Positions 25,382 through 33,248 of a DNA stretch of 64,000 nt are shown piece after piece; position 1 is the first letter of the stretch, and each line of letters starts with the position of its first letter. Source of the stretch: CAWUEX02 sp963921305. GTDB lineage: Bacteria; Pseudomonadota; Alphaproteobacteria; Rhodospirillales; Rhodospirillaceae. Below the pieces are notes generated by a model, which had not been told where the DNA came from, made no database searches, and saw nothing but the letters and a program-made list of their open reading frames with translations. The stretch lies in NCBI GenBank assembly GCA_963921305.4, contig CAWUEX030000002.1, forward strand, positions 3,410,001 to 3,474,000, in the 5' to 3' direction. A program made the position numbers and the translations under genes.

Positions 25382-26536
25382 ATGACCTCATGTGCAGCCC
25401 TTGTCGTTGCCGCAGGACGCGGATCCCGGTTCGGGAGCGCAGTTCCGAAGCAGTACGCGGACTTGGGTGGCAGCGCCGTTGTGCGACACAGTCTGAGGGC
25501 CTTGTCAGACCATCCGCGGGTTTCCCGTGTCGTCCCGGTCATTCACCCTGACGACCATGCTGTCTTCGCGGAGGCCGCGAAGGGCTTGCCTATTGCGTCT
25601 CCAGTGCTCGGCGGAGCGACCCGGCAGGAGTCAGTGCGGCTAGGTTTGGACGCGTTATCGATTGATCCGCCGGACGTTGTTCTTGTCCACGACGGTGCCC
25701 GCCCGCATGTCCCGAGTGACCTTATCGACCGTGTTCTGGGGGGACTTTCCGAGCACGCCGGTGTCATTCCCGTAATGCCGGTTGCTGAGACGCTCAAGCG
25801 CGTGGGCAATGATGGTGTAATTACTGAAACGGTTTCGCGTGATGGTGTCGTGCGGGCCCAGACGCCACAGGGATTTCATTTTTCCGTCCTCAGGGAGGCG
25901 CACGCCCAATGCGCCGGGCAATCTTTGACCGACGACGCTGCAATCTTGGAAGCCAACGGACATTCCGTTCAGACGGTCGCAGGTGACGAGGCGAATATTA
26001 AAGTCACCACTAAGAACGACCTCCAGCGGGTTGCTGATGCGATGAGTGAAACCCGCACGGCGATGGGCTTTGACGTTCACCGGTTTGGTCCTGGCGACGG
26101 CGTCACCTTAGGGGGCGTCTTCATCCCAATGGATAAATCCTTGCTTGGACACTCAGACGCCGATGTTGTGCTGCACGCCGCGACAGATGCCATTCTCGGC
26201 GCGCTCGGAGACGGCGACATTGGCGTCCACTTTCCGCCATCGGATGTCTCGTACAAAGATGCGCCTTCAAGTATGTTCCTGATATTCGCGGCCGACCGGT
26301 TAAGGGCACAGGCCGGGCAGCTTGTTCACTTAGACCTGACCATCATTTGCGAACGCCCAAAGCTCGTAGCTGTGCGTGATGATATGCGCGTATCGATTGC
26401 CCAGATCGCTGGTGTTTCGCCACAACGCATCAGTGTCAAAGCGACGACCACCGAAGGTCTAGGATTCACCGGGCGCGGTGAAGGGATCGCCTGTCAGGCC
26501 GTTGCCACCGTGAAAGCGGTGCCACTCGCGACCTAA
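25382..26536 (+). CDS. ispDF: Bifunctional IspD/IspF enzyme
   Basis: One protein carries two steps of the methylerythritol phosphate pathway of isoprenoid synthesis. Residues 1 to about 220 are IspD (MEP cytidylyltransferase: AALVVAAGRGSRFG, PKQYADLGG, VLVHDGARPHV). The rest is IspF (2-C-methyl-D-erythritol 2,4-cyclodiphosphate synthase: GFDVHRFGPGD, GHSDADVVLHAATDA, GDIGVHFPPSD, ISVKATTTEGLGFTGRGEGI). Fusion is normal in Alphaproteobacteria and some Epsilonproteobacteria. The ATG at 25382 begins the homologous part; upstream in-frame TTG at 25319 is less likely. The 3' end overlaps the convergent cutA by four bases. Confidence 0.96.
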   Translation: MTSCAALVVAAGRGSRFGSAVPKQYADLGGSAVVRHSLRALSDHPRVSRVVPVIHPDDHAVFAEAAKGLPIASPVLGGATRQESVRLGLDALSIDPPDVVLVHDGARPHVPSDLIDRVLGGLSEHAGVIPVMPVAETLKRVGNDGVITETVSRDGVVRAQTPQGFHFSVLREAHAQCAGQSLTDDAAILEANGHSVQTVAGDEANIKVTTKNDLQRVADAMSETRTAMGFDVHRFGPGDGVTLGGVFIPMDKSLLGHSDADVVLHAATDAILGALGDGDIGVHFPPSDVSYKDAPSSMFLIFAADRLRAQAGQLVHLDLTIICERPKLVAVRDDMRVSIAQIAGVSPQRISVKATTTEGLGFTGRGEGIACQAVATVKAVPLAT

Positions 26537-26886
26537 TTCTTCAAGGTGCTCCGCGTTTCTGAAATGAGCCAGGCGAGATAATCCGGCAGACCGCCGCTCA
26601 TAGCGTAGCTCACCGCGCAGGGCGTGTCGTAAGAATGTAGTTCACTAATGCGCTCGAGGGCGGCCTCACAAGTGTCAGCGGCTGTTTTCATCACTACGAC
26701 GCTTTCCGTGTCCGTCTCAGTGTTCCCCTCCCACCGGTAAACGGACGTCACGCCATCAATAATATTGGCGCAGGCGATAAGCCCTTCTTCCAAAAGCGCT
26801 TTTGCGATTTTCAGGGCCTCGTCCCGGCTGCTCACCGTGGCGTAAATCATGTGTGCGGACGGGTTAACTGTCATGTCGGCGGTCAT
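26533..26886 (-). CDS. cutA: CutA divalent-ion tolerance protein
   Basis: CutA proteins form trimers and are linked to copper or divalent metal tolerance, although their biochemical role is unsettled. The product has the core MIYATVSSRDEALKIAKALLEEGLIACANI, SVYRWEGNTETDTESVVVMKT and the HSYDTPCAV motif near the C-terminus. The chosen ATG at 26886 gives 117 residues; an ATG nine codons upstream (26913) is equally possible because ribosome sites are weak. It is convergent with ispDF. Family is clear; metal specificity is not. Confidence 0.9.
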   Translation of the reverse strand: MTADMTVNPSAHMIYATVSSRDEALKIAKALLEEGLIACANIIDGVTSVYRWEGNTETDTESVVVMKTAADTCEAALERISELHSYDTPCAVSYAMSGGLPDYLAWLISETRSTLKN

Positions 26887-26986
26887 GGGGGTCTCGCCTT
26901 CGCTGCGGTTCATGCTATGCTTTTCTTAACTACCAGACCGTAATGTTGGAAAAAACAACCTGTCCAAAGGCAAACGGGGACGCGCC

Positions 26987-27238
26987 ATGGACGCCAAGGT
27001 CGCACGTTCAACACCGCCATCACCGGCGCAACGCAAGTGGCTGACTCGTGGGCTCACGCAGCCCGGCGGGAAGCTTCCGCTGTTTGACGAGAATGGCAAG
27101 AAGATCAACCCGCAGGTCGTCCGCAAATGCGTCGAAGCGGGCTGGGCCGAACCGTGGTTTGCGAACCAAATGAAACCTGACTGGTTGGTGTGTAAACTCA
27201 CCGACGCCGGACGGACCGTCCTGGACGACGCCGACTAA
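26987..27238 (+). CDS. Small conserved-looking protein, unknown function
   Basis: An 83-residue protein I do not recognise by name. It reads SPAQRKWLTRGLTQPGGKLPLF, then a central QVVRKCVEAGWAEPWF and a C-terminal KLTDAGRTVLDD. The helix-strand pattern and the ending KLTDAGRT resemble a winged-helix fragment, but this is only an impression. The ATG at 26987 follows GGGG at good spacing. The gene stands alone between cutA and a leftward low-complexity gene, with its stop 21 bases from that gene's stop. Coding status is fairly likely from the frame quality, but function is unknown. Confidence 0.6.
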   Translation: MDAKVARSTPPSPAQRKWLTRGLTQPGGKLPLFDENGKKINPQVVRKCVEAGWAEPWFANQMKPDWLVCKLTDAGRTVLDDAD

Positions 27239-27259
27239 AAATTCCGCACTAGTTTGGTC

Positions 27260-27760
27260 TTAGGCTTGAAGCTCTAGAACTTCGCCTCGCGCTGCGAAGA
27301 CATGAGCGTCAGCAACCACGTGTTTGGTATAAGCGGCGCTGGCTTCGGCGAACTGCTGGCTCTGTCCGTCTGCGGCCTTACTCTCTGAGGATGTTGAGGC
27401 GTCGCCGCGAGGAGCACTGCTCAAGAAAGAATAAGCTGACGTTACGTCCTCATTCGAAAGCGGTGCGCGATCTGTACTCGGACGCTTTTCCGGTCGGATG
27501 AACTGAGACGAATCCGCCTTGGAAATTTCGGGAGTGGCGCCCAGCGCTTGGGCTAGATTTGCTGATGTCGTCTCCGACAACAGCGTCCGGAATACTGCAC
27601 CGTTCTTGGCGGCGCTCTGCTGATCTTCCTGTCTTTGCCGGCGGTCCTCCTGCGCGCGATCCCCGTTTTGGGCCGGCGCGATGGGCGCACGTTTCACCGC
27701 CGGCGCGGTGAGTGGCGCGCCGAGATGATTGAGGCCAGAGGAGTCAGGTTGGACGTACAC
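27260..27760 (-). CDS. Low-complexity hydrophilic protein, unknown function
   Basis: A 166-residue protein rich in Ala, Ser, Gln, Glu and Arg, with no recognisable domain, signal peptide or membrane segment. Composition suggests long disordered stretches with a possible helix near residues 140-166 (EASAAYTKHVVADAHVFAARGEV). The start is a GTG at 27760 with GGAG about six bases before it, next to tRNA-Pro. Convergent to the 83-residue gene. It could be a lineage-specific regulator or a spurious gene; the reading frame is uninterrupted and the ribosome site good, so I keep it at medium confidence. Confidence 0.5.
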   Translation of the reverse strand: MYVQPDSSGLNHLGAPLTAPAVKRAPIAPAQNGDRAQEDRRQRQEDQQSAAKNGAVFRTLLSETTSANLAQALGATPEISKADSSQFIRPEKRPSTDRAPLSNEDVTSAYSFLSSAPRGDASTSSESKAADGQSQQFAEASAAYTKHVVADAHVFAARGEVLELQA

Positions 27761-27885
27761 AGTCCGCTCCGGTTAAGCCGAACTACAGCTAATAGTTTAG
27801 TTGGATTGAGATACCGCTGCAATACAGCCCAGTTTGCTCGAAAACACACGAGAATACGAGCATAAGTCTTTGATTTTACTATAAA

Positions 27886-27962
27886 TGGTCGGAGCGGCGG
27901 GATTTGAACCCACGACCCCCACACCCCCAGTGTGGTGCGCTACCAGACTGCGCTACGCTCCG
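27886..27962 (-). tRNA. tRNA-Pro (GGG)
   Basis: A 77-base tRNA in the leftward direction with the encoded CCA end at 27886-27888. The acceptor stem pairs CGGAGCG with CGCTCCG. The anticodon arm CACAC-TGGGGGT-GTGTG-type stem-loop centres on GGG, giving proline. The T-arm has the standard TTCAAAT loop. It lies between merR and the 166-residue gene; the same position behind the ihfA-merR block occurs in other Alphaproteobacteria. Confidence 0.95.
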
Positions 27963-28059
27963 ACCGATCCGGACCCAGAGCAGCGCTCTGGTCGGCGGCG
28001 GGACTATACCCAGGGCAATTACACAAGACAACGTGGGAAAACGCCTGCTGCGGCGGTGG

Positions 28060-28509
28060 TTAGCGGGCGGCGAGCGCAGACCGCAGTTCCATCCTCAAGG
28101 CCTTGAGTTCGGTGATAAGCGACGAAAGGTCCGATGAACTTTTGGCCTCACCTTCTCCTCCGTTTTCAGCCGGCGGAGGCGCTTCCAAACCGGCACGGCC
28201 TGCCGGCCCGGTTTCTTGTTCCACTACCGCTTTAACACCGAAATCGCGGAAGAGCTTCTGCACCCCTTTGATGGTCAAGCCGTCATCGTACAACAAACTG
28301 CGAATACGCTTGAGAAGCACGACATCTTCAGGACGGTAATACCGTCTGCCGCCGCCGCGCTTAAGGGGACGGACTTGTGAAAACTTGGACTCCCAAAACC
28401 TTAGAACGTGCTGCGGAATATCCAGATCAGTGGCAACCTCACTGATTGTCCTGAACGCCGCATCAGACTTGCGGATTTTTAGGGATTTCGAGTCCGGTTC
28501 GTCGGTCAC
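28060..28509 (-). CDS. MerR-family transcriptional regulator
   Basis: A 149-residue DNA-binding protein. The N-terminal winged helix has TISEVATDLDIPQHVLRFWESKFSQ, followed by the wing RGGGRRYYRPEDVVLLKRI and a hinge helix with LYDDGLTIKGVQKLF. No Cys cluster is present to mark a metal-sensing MerR, so it belongs to the general alphaproteobacterial MerR next to ihfA, whose signal is unknown. It overlaps ihfA by four bases (ATGA) and is the last gene of the plsX-fabH-ihfA unit. The C-terminal third is acidic and probably disordered. Confidence 0.92.
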   Translation of the reverse strand: MTDEPDSKSLKIRKSDAAFRTISEVATDLDIPQHVLRFWESKFSQVRPLKRGGGRRYYRPEDVVLLKRIRSLLYDDGLTIKGVQKLFRDFGVKAVVEQETGPAGRAGLEAPPPAENGGEGEAKSSSDLSSLITELKALRMELRSALAAR

Positions 28510-28880
28510 GAGTTAGACGGTGCCATTCCACTGGGGGCTGCCGGAGCTGCCGGAGCATCCTCATTTTCTTCATCACGCATACCGCTGGTATTCTCACCGC
28601 GTATCCGAGCTTTGAGAAGTTGCGAAGGCCGGAACACCAATACCTTCCGCGGCAGGATCGGGGCTTCTTCACCCGTCTTCGGGTTACGCCCAATACGCTG
28701 CCCTTTTTGGCGCACTGAGAAACTCCCAAACGATGAAATCTTTACGGTCTCACCGCGCACGAGCGACGTAGAAATTTCTCCCAACACCATCTCGAGAAGT
28801 TCTGCCGACTCATTCCTCGACAATCCGACTTCTTGGTAGATGGCTTCGCTCAATTGCGCGCGGGTCATGGTGCGGGTCAT
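28506..28880 (-). CDS. ihfA: Integration host factor subunit alpha
   Basis: IHF-alpha bends DNA as a heterodimer with IHF-beta and helps sigma-54 promoters, replication and recombination. The 124-residue product has the HU/IHF fold with MTRAQLSEAIYQEVGLSRNES and VKISSFGSFSVRQKGQRIGRNPKTGE, the DNA-intercalating region, and VFRPSQLLKARI. A C-terminal tail of about 25 residues rich in Ala, Pro and Asn is longer than in E. coli. The ATG at 28880 has AAGGGG upstream; a longer frame is not homologous. The gene lies 126 bases after fabH. Confidence 0.93.
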   Translation of the reverse strand: MTRTMTRAQLSEAIYQEVGLSRNESAELLEMVLGEISTSLVRGETVKISSFGSFSVRQKGQRIGRNPKTGEEAPILPRKVLVFRPSQLLKARIRGENTSGMRDEENEDAPAAPAAPSGMAPSNS

Positions 28881-29006
28881 ACGCACGTCCCCTTCTTCTG
28901 GCCCCTGTCCTGCACTGCGCAAGAACCCTAACGCTAGCCCGGTTAAAGGCATGCCGTCAATACAAGTTTCTATTCTATTGCAATGCTTTAGCGGCTTTTC
29001 GGTGGA

Positions 29007-29981
29007 CTAAAACCTGACCAATGCAGAGCCCCACGTGAAACCTCCGCCCATCGCTTCAAGCAGCAGTAGTTGCCCGGACTGAATGCGGCCATCATCGACT
29101 CCCGCCGCCCAGGCAAGAGGGATCGACGCCGCCGACGTATTCGCGTGCCGGTCTACGGTCACGATGACTTTCTCGACAGGGATTCTCAGCTTTTTGGCCG
29201 TCGAGTCCAAGATTCGCTTGTTGGCTTGATGGGGCACCAGCCAGTCAACGTCTTCGATGGTGACGTTGTTCGCGGCCATAGCCTCATTGACGGTCTCGGC
29301 CAAGTTGACCACAGCATGTCTGAAGACCTCACGACCTTCCATCCGCACATAACCCGTGGTTTGCGTACTTGACGCACCGCCATCAACATACAGCAGATCA
29401 TGATGGCGCCCGTCGGCATGCAGGTGTGTGGATAGAATTCCACGGTCAGCGGAAGTGCCCTCACCCGGCTCAGCGGTGAGTACAACCGCCCCTGCCCCAT
29501 CTCCGAACAGCACGCAGGTGCCCCGGTCGTCCCAATCCAAGATGCGGGAAAATGTCTCGGCGCCAATGAACAAGGCAGACTTGACCTGGCCGGACTTCAT
29601 GAAGTTATCGACAACGGATAGACCGTAAACAAAACCGGAGCACACGGCCTGGACATCGAAGGCCGGGATACCCGGACGCCCGAGCGCAGCCTGGACCTTA
29701 GCCGCTGTAGCCGGAAAGGTATGGTCCGGTGTCGCCGTGGCGACGACAATCAGGTCAATATCTGTTCCGGCGAGTTCAGCCCTGTCTAGCGCCTGCCGGG
29801 CCGCCGCGATCGCCAGGTCGGAGGTTGTCTCCCCATCTGCCGCAATATGGCGCTGTTTGATGCCTGTGCGTTCCTGAATCCACTCGTCCGACGTGTCGAC
29901 GATCTTGGCGAGATCTTCGTTGGTGAGCACTTTGGCCGGAAGGTAGGACCCGACACCGCGGACAACAGAGCGAACCGTCAT
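29007..29981 (-). CDS. fabH: Beta-ketoacyl-ACP synthase III
   Basis: FabH starts fatty acid synthesis by condensing acetyl-CoA with malonyl-ACP. The 324-residue thiolase-fold product has the catalytic Cys in FDVQAVCSGFVYGL (about residue 112). The catalytic His is in WLVPHQANKRI, and the Asn in DRHANTSAASIP. It follows plsX with a 4-base overlap, the standard plsX-fabH order. Length and triad fit an active enzyme. Confidence 0.97.
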   Translation of the reverse strand: MTVRSVVRGVGSYLPAKVLTNEDLAKIVDTSDEWIQERTGIKQRHIAADGETTSDLAIAAARQALDRAELAGTDIDLIVVATATPDHTFPATAAKVQAALGRPGIPAFDVQAVCSGFVYGLSVVDNFMKSGQVKSALFIGAETFSRILDWDDRGTCVLFGDGAGAVVLTAEPGEGTSADRGILSTHLHADGRHHDLLYVDGGASSTQTTGYVRMEGREVFRHAVVNLAETVNEAMAANNVTIEDVDWLVPHQANKRILDSTAKKLRIPVEKVIVTVDRHANTSAASIPLAWAAGVDDGRIQSGQLLLLEAMGGGFTWGSALVRF

Positions 29982-31027
29982 GCGGTAGACGCCACGGCGG
30001 TTTCTAGGTTCTCAAAGTTGACGTGGGTGATCTGTTCGCCGATAGCCGTATTGAGCTCGCGGTCAACCATATCAACGGCAACGCCAATCGCATTGGCAAA
30101 TCCCAGCGCATCGGTGCCGCCATGACTTTTTACCGCGACGCCATTCAGGCCAACAAACAGCGCGCCGTTATAGCGCCGCGGATCAGTGCGGGTCATAACC
30201 TGCTTGAGCACCGGTTTAATCAAGAGAAACCCGAGTTTCGCCATCAAGGAACTCTTAAATGCGGCCTTGAGAAACTGGGTGTAGAGCTTGGCCGTGCCCT
30301 CCGCCGTTTTGAGAGATACATTGCCGGTGAAGCCATCGGTGACAACGACGTCAACCGTGCCCTTGGCAATGTCGTCGCCTTCAATGAATCCGTAAAACTC
30401 CAGTTCCAGGTCTGCATCACGCAGGACAGCGGCGGCATCGCGGAGGAGATCCGTGCCCTTTAGGTCTTCAGAGCCAATGTTGAGAAGACCCACCCGGGGT
30501 TTTTCCAAGCCGGTGATGGATCGGGTGAAGCACGCCCCCATGACAGCAAATTCCACAAGGTTGCGCACGTCGCATTGGGCGTTGGCCCCAAGATCGAGCA
30601 TCGCTGTTTCGCCACTCATGTTGGGGAACAGCGAACAGATCGCGGGCCGGTCAATCCCAGGGAGGGTGCGCAGGTTGAGCTTCGCCATCGCCATCAGCGC
30701 ACCGGTGTTGCCGGCGGAAACCACGCCATGAGCTTCACCTTCTTTGACCGCCGCTATGGCTTTCCACATGCTGGACTCACGCCCCTGGCGTATCGCCTGA
30801 GACACCTTTTGGTCGCCAGTGACGACATCGTCTGTGTGGCGCACTTCACAGCAGTCACGCAGCGTTTCGTTTTGATCGAGGTAGGGTTGGATATCGTCCT
30901 TGCGGCCGTACACCAAATAGCGGACATGAGGATAGCGGATACGCGCTTCGGCGATGCCATCCATGACAATTGCCGGCGCGGCATCACCGCCCATAGCGTC
31001 AATCGATAGGGTGATGTGTCTGCTCAA
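29978..31027 (-). CDS. plsX: Phosphate acyltransferase PlsX
   Basis: PlsX makes acyl-phosphate from acyl-ACP, the donor used by PlsY for lysophosphatidate in phospholipid synthesis. The 349-residue product has SIDAMGGDAAPAIVMDGIA, HTDDVVTGDQKVSQAIR, VSAGNTGALMAMAKL and VGLLNIGSEDLKG, all family blocks. Its stop overlaps the fabH start. The upstream hairpin at 31125-31141 separates it from rpmF. The assignment is firm. Confidence 0.97.
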   Translation of the reverse strand: MSRHITLSIDAMGGDAAPAIVMDGIAEARIRYPHVRYLVYGRKDDIQPYLDQNETLRDCCEVRHTDDVVTGDQKVSQAIRQGRESSMWKAIAAVKEGEAHGVVSAGNTGALMAMAKLNLRTLPGIDRPAICSLFPNMSGETAMLDLGANAQCDVRNLVEFAVMGACFTRSITGLEKPRVGLLNIGSEDLKGTDLLRDAAAVLRDADLELEFYGFIEGDDIAKGTVDVVVTDGFTGNVSLKTAEGTAKLYTQFLKAAFKSSLMAKLGFLLIKPVLKQVMTRTDPRRYNGALFVGLNGVAVKSHGGTDALGFANAIGVAVDMVDRELNTAIGEQITHVNFENLETAVASTA

Positions 31028-31124
31028 CTGATGTGCCCCTAACCCTCTCCCGATGTCGCAGACAGCGGTCCGCAGGGGCAGTGGCGGGTGAGTGCCGCCT
31101 TATCGCGCTAGCCCTACGAAAAGC

Positions 31125-31141
31125 GCGCCGGAAACCGGCGC
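31125..31141 (-). terminator. Hairpin between rpmF and plsX, possible attenuator or terminator
   Basis: GCGCCGG (31125-31131) and CCGGCGC (31135-31141) form a perfect 7-base GC-rich stem with a 3-base loop. In the leftward direction the stem is followed by GCTTTTCG. The T-run is short, so termination would be partial, which would fit a higher level of rpmF than of plsX-fabH in a shared transcript. Not demonstrated. Confidence 0.45.
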
Positions 31142-31148
31142 AGACCCA

Positions 31149-31337
31149 TTATAGGACAGTTTCAGCAGGCTCTACCACGTCCCGGCCATTATAGTAGCCG
31201 CACGCCTGACACACGTGATGGGGACGCTTCAATTCGCCGCAATTCGGGCATTCCTGATAGGAACTGGCGCTCAGCGCATCATGGGCGCGGCGCATATCCC
31301 GCTTGGACTTGGAGACTTTCTTCTTAGGTACGGCCAT
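31149..31337 (-). CDS. rpmF: 50S ribosomal protein L32
   Basis: A 62-residue L32 with the MAVPKKKVSKSKRDMRRAHDAL opening split by convention after the start Met. It has the zinc-ribbon-type CPNCGELKRPHH and VCQACGYYNGRDVV. All four cysteines are present, so this is the zinc-containing form. The ATG at 31337 is the normal start; a longer upstream frame is not homologous. It heads the rpmF-plsX-fabH-ihfA-merR block. Confidence 0.97.
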   Translation of the reverse strand: MAVPKKKVSKSKRDMRRAHDALSASSYQECPNCGELKRPHHVCQACGYYNGRDVVEPAETVL

Positions 31338-31482
31338 TGTTCTGACTTTCCTGGGAATTCCGGGGTTTTTGGCCCCTTTTGCATGGGCCGCCAACGAAGG
31401 GCGAGTACATACCGAAAAGCGACCTGGGGGGCAAGGGTCAGAGAGCGTCTTTTCTGACCCGGTCCGGGAGGAGTTCCCAGAT

Positions 31483-32019
31483 CTACTTTTTGGCCGTTTT
31501 TAGCGCCTTAAGGGCCGCAAACGGGCTTTCTGTCCCACCCTCATCATCTGACCCGTCATCCTCGATCACATCGAGGAACTGAGCGGCAGGGTCGCGGGGA
31601 TAGGGATCGAGGTTCAGTGCCAGGTGCTCGCTGGCGAGAACACCCAGGTCGATTTCACCTCCATCCACCGGTTCGGGTGGGTCGGCGTCGTCAACATCGA
31701 TCTCGATTTCCCGAGCCGCCTGGTCCGCGTCCAGAGTGAAAATCTCAGAAAACTCAGCCTGAACTTTATCGGTCACCGGCTTCAGCGTGACGCAGCACTC
31801 CTGGACAACTTCCGCCTCGACGCGGCCCTGCACGGCAATCAACGGACCGCCGGCCTGGCTGACCCGAAAGCTCGCGCAAAGGCTGTTGCAGGCGATCAGC
31901 GCAAAATCTCGGGCCAAGTCGGCACATTCTTCTTCAGTTGCGTTGAGTGTGACCGATCTCCCGTCAGCGGGTAGAGAGGTCACAGGGATACTGTGACTTA
32001 GTGGGTGCTCGGGGGACAT
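31483..32019 (-). CDS. yceD: DUF177 (YceD) family protein
   Basis: A 178-residue acidic protein of the DUF177 family, usually found next to rpmF in bacteria and linked in some species to 23S rRNA handling. Characteristic features are CNSLCASFRVSQAGGPLIAVQGRVEAEVVQECCVTLKPV, here noted as the Cys-containing central strand region, then DLGVLASEHLALNLDPYPRDP. The C-terminus is rich in Asp, Glu and Gly. The ATG at 32019 lies two bases after the stop of the cytochrome chaperone gene, and a start inside that gene is less likely. The role is inferred from family and context. Confidence 0.88.
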   Translation of the reverse strand: MSPEHPLSHSIPVTSLPADGRSVTLNATEEECADLARDFALIACNSLCASFRVSQAGGPLIAVQGRVEAEVVQECCVTLKPVTDKVQAEFSEIFTLDADQAAREIEIDVDDADPPEPVDGGEIDLGVLASEHLALNLDPYPRDPAAQFLDVIEDDGSDDEGGTESPFAALKALKTAKK

Positions 32020-32020
32020 C

Positions 32021-32569
32021 TTAGGCCGCAGCCGTTGTGACCTGTGGAGCAAGATAGTGTGGCGTTTCGGTCACAAAAACATCTAAGCCCTGCCCGCTCA
32101 AATGCCGGTCCTGGGCCCGGACATAATCGGCCATCGCCCGCGTATGGGCCGGTTGGGGCTCTCCGGCGCGGTAAAGAATTGCGTTTAACGCGCTCTCAAG
32201 GTCGCCGTCATCAAGGCCCGTCTCCCACGTTTCAGCGCGGCCGTAGAACGCTTTGGCCATCTTCTTCACGTGTTTACCGACGCTGAGATCACCGATCCCC
32301 ATTTCCCTGAGATTCCGGTCCATGTCGGCGAAAAGAAGATTGAGAATTTCCTGGGACAGACCTGCAGCTTCTTTGCCATTTGCCCGCATCCTGCGAACCA
32401 ATAGCATGATATGGAGTATGATCAGGTCGAACCGTCCATCAACGGTGTCCGGCACGCCGTAATGGGTGATAAACACCGGATGGCGCGCTTGGGCCACCGC
32501 GCCTGAGTACAGGTTTGCGGCCTGCTCAGCGCGCCGGCGGCGGCTCCGGAAGAAATTGAAAAGGCCCAT
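32021..32569 (-). CDS. Ubiquinol-cytochrome c chaperone family protein
   Basis: A 182-residue protein of the CBP3/UQCC1-like family that helps assembly of the cytochrome bc1 complex. It opens MGLFNFFRSRRRRAE, followed by THYGVPDTVDGRFDLIILHIMLLVRRM. It then has QEILNLLFADMDRNLREMGIGDLSVGKHVKKMAKAFYGR, the best conserved block of this family. The gene is immediately upstream of yceD (1-base gap) and divergent from bamE, a well-known alphaproteobacterial order. The family call is strong and its detailed partner unproven here. Confidence 0.9.
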   Translation of the reverse strand: MGLFNFFRSRRRRAEQAANLYSGAVAQARHPVFITHYGVPDTVDGRFDLIILHIMLLVRRMRANGKEAAGLSQEILNLLFADMDRNLREMGIGDLSVGKHVKKMAKAFYGRAETWETGLDDGDLESALNAILYRAGEPQPAHTRAMADYVRAQDRHLSGQGLDVFVTETPHYLAPQVTTAAA

Positions 32570-32694
32570 AATGCTCTGGATCGTGACGGTAAAATGTATG
32601 GCCCTATGTGCGACTCTCGAACGGCTAAGTCAACGTAAGCCGTGCCACAATTTGACGTCTACCCTGCCTGGAGCCCGTCTGATATAAGGCCGTC

Positions 32695-33174
32695 ATGATC
32701 GATCGATCCTTAAAGCAACGCTCTGTCAGAACCCTGCTTTCTGCGGGTCTATGTGCCGCCGCGTTGTCTCTGGGCGGCTGTGCCAAGGACATCAATGTGC
32801 GCGGCAACTTGCCAACAGACGACGCCCTCACCCAACTCGAACCTGGCCAGCAGACCCGACAGGACGTCGAATTGATCATGGGTACGCCGTCACACACGTC
32901 CATGTTCGAGAAAGAGACCTGGTACTACATCAGCGCCGTGACCACCCAATTCGCGTTCTATTCGGTTGAGGAAGTAGACCGGGATATCTACGCGCTGTCC
33001 TTCGATGAGCGCGGTATTCTCGAAGAAGTGGAAACCTACGGTCTGGATGACGGCGAAGACATCGAGATCGTGCAACGTCAAACTCCGACCATGGGCCGGG
33101 AATTCAGCCTGATCGAGCAATTGATCGGCAACCTTGGGCGTTTCGACCGCGGCGCACCTGAGGCCGGGCCGTAA
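32695..33174 (+). CDS. bamE: Outer membrane protein assembly factor BamE (SmpA/OmlA)
   Basis: BamE is a small lipoprotein of the beta-barrel assembly machine at the outer membrane. The 159-residue product has a signal peptide ending in LSLGGCAKD, the lipobox Cys near residue 28. The SmpA/OmlA core is LEPGQQTRQDVELIMGTPSHTS and the later ETWYYISAVTTQFAFY. The C-terminal extension is acidic. The terminator at 33195-33227 follows directly. The gene is divergent from the cytochrome chaperone gene. Assignment is firm. Confidence 0.93.
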   Translation: MIDRSLKQRSVRTLLSAGLCAAALSLGGCAKDINVRGNLPTDDALTQLEPGQQTRQDVELIMGTPSHTSMFEKETWYYISAVTTQFAFYSVEEVDRDIYALSFDERGILEEVETYGLDDGEDIEIVQRQTPTMGREFSLIEQLIGNLGRFDRGAPEAGP

Positions 33175-33194
33175 ACTTCGGTGTCAATAAGCAC

Positions 33195-33227
33195 AAAAAA
33201 GCCCCGGTGAACACACCGGGGCTTTTT
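33195..33227. terminator. Bidirectional intrinsic terminator between bamE and hppA
   Basis: GCCCCGGTG (33201-33209) pairs with CACCGGGGC (33214-33222) around an AACA loop. Six A precede the stem and five T follow it. The symmetry lets it end transcription of both the rightward bamE and the leftward hppA. Confidence 0.92.
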
Positions 33228-33248
33228 GTTGACGTGTTCTAGATCCAA

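Noticed and set aside
31361..31380. GGGG/CCCC hairpin with T-run reading rightward in the rpmF-yceD gap
   Set aside because: No rightward gene ends here, and the 4-base stem is too weak to support a terminator.
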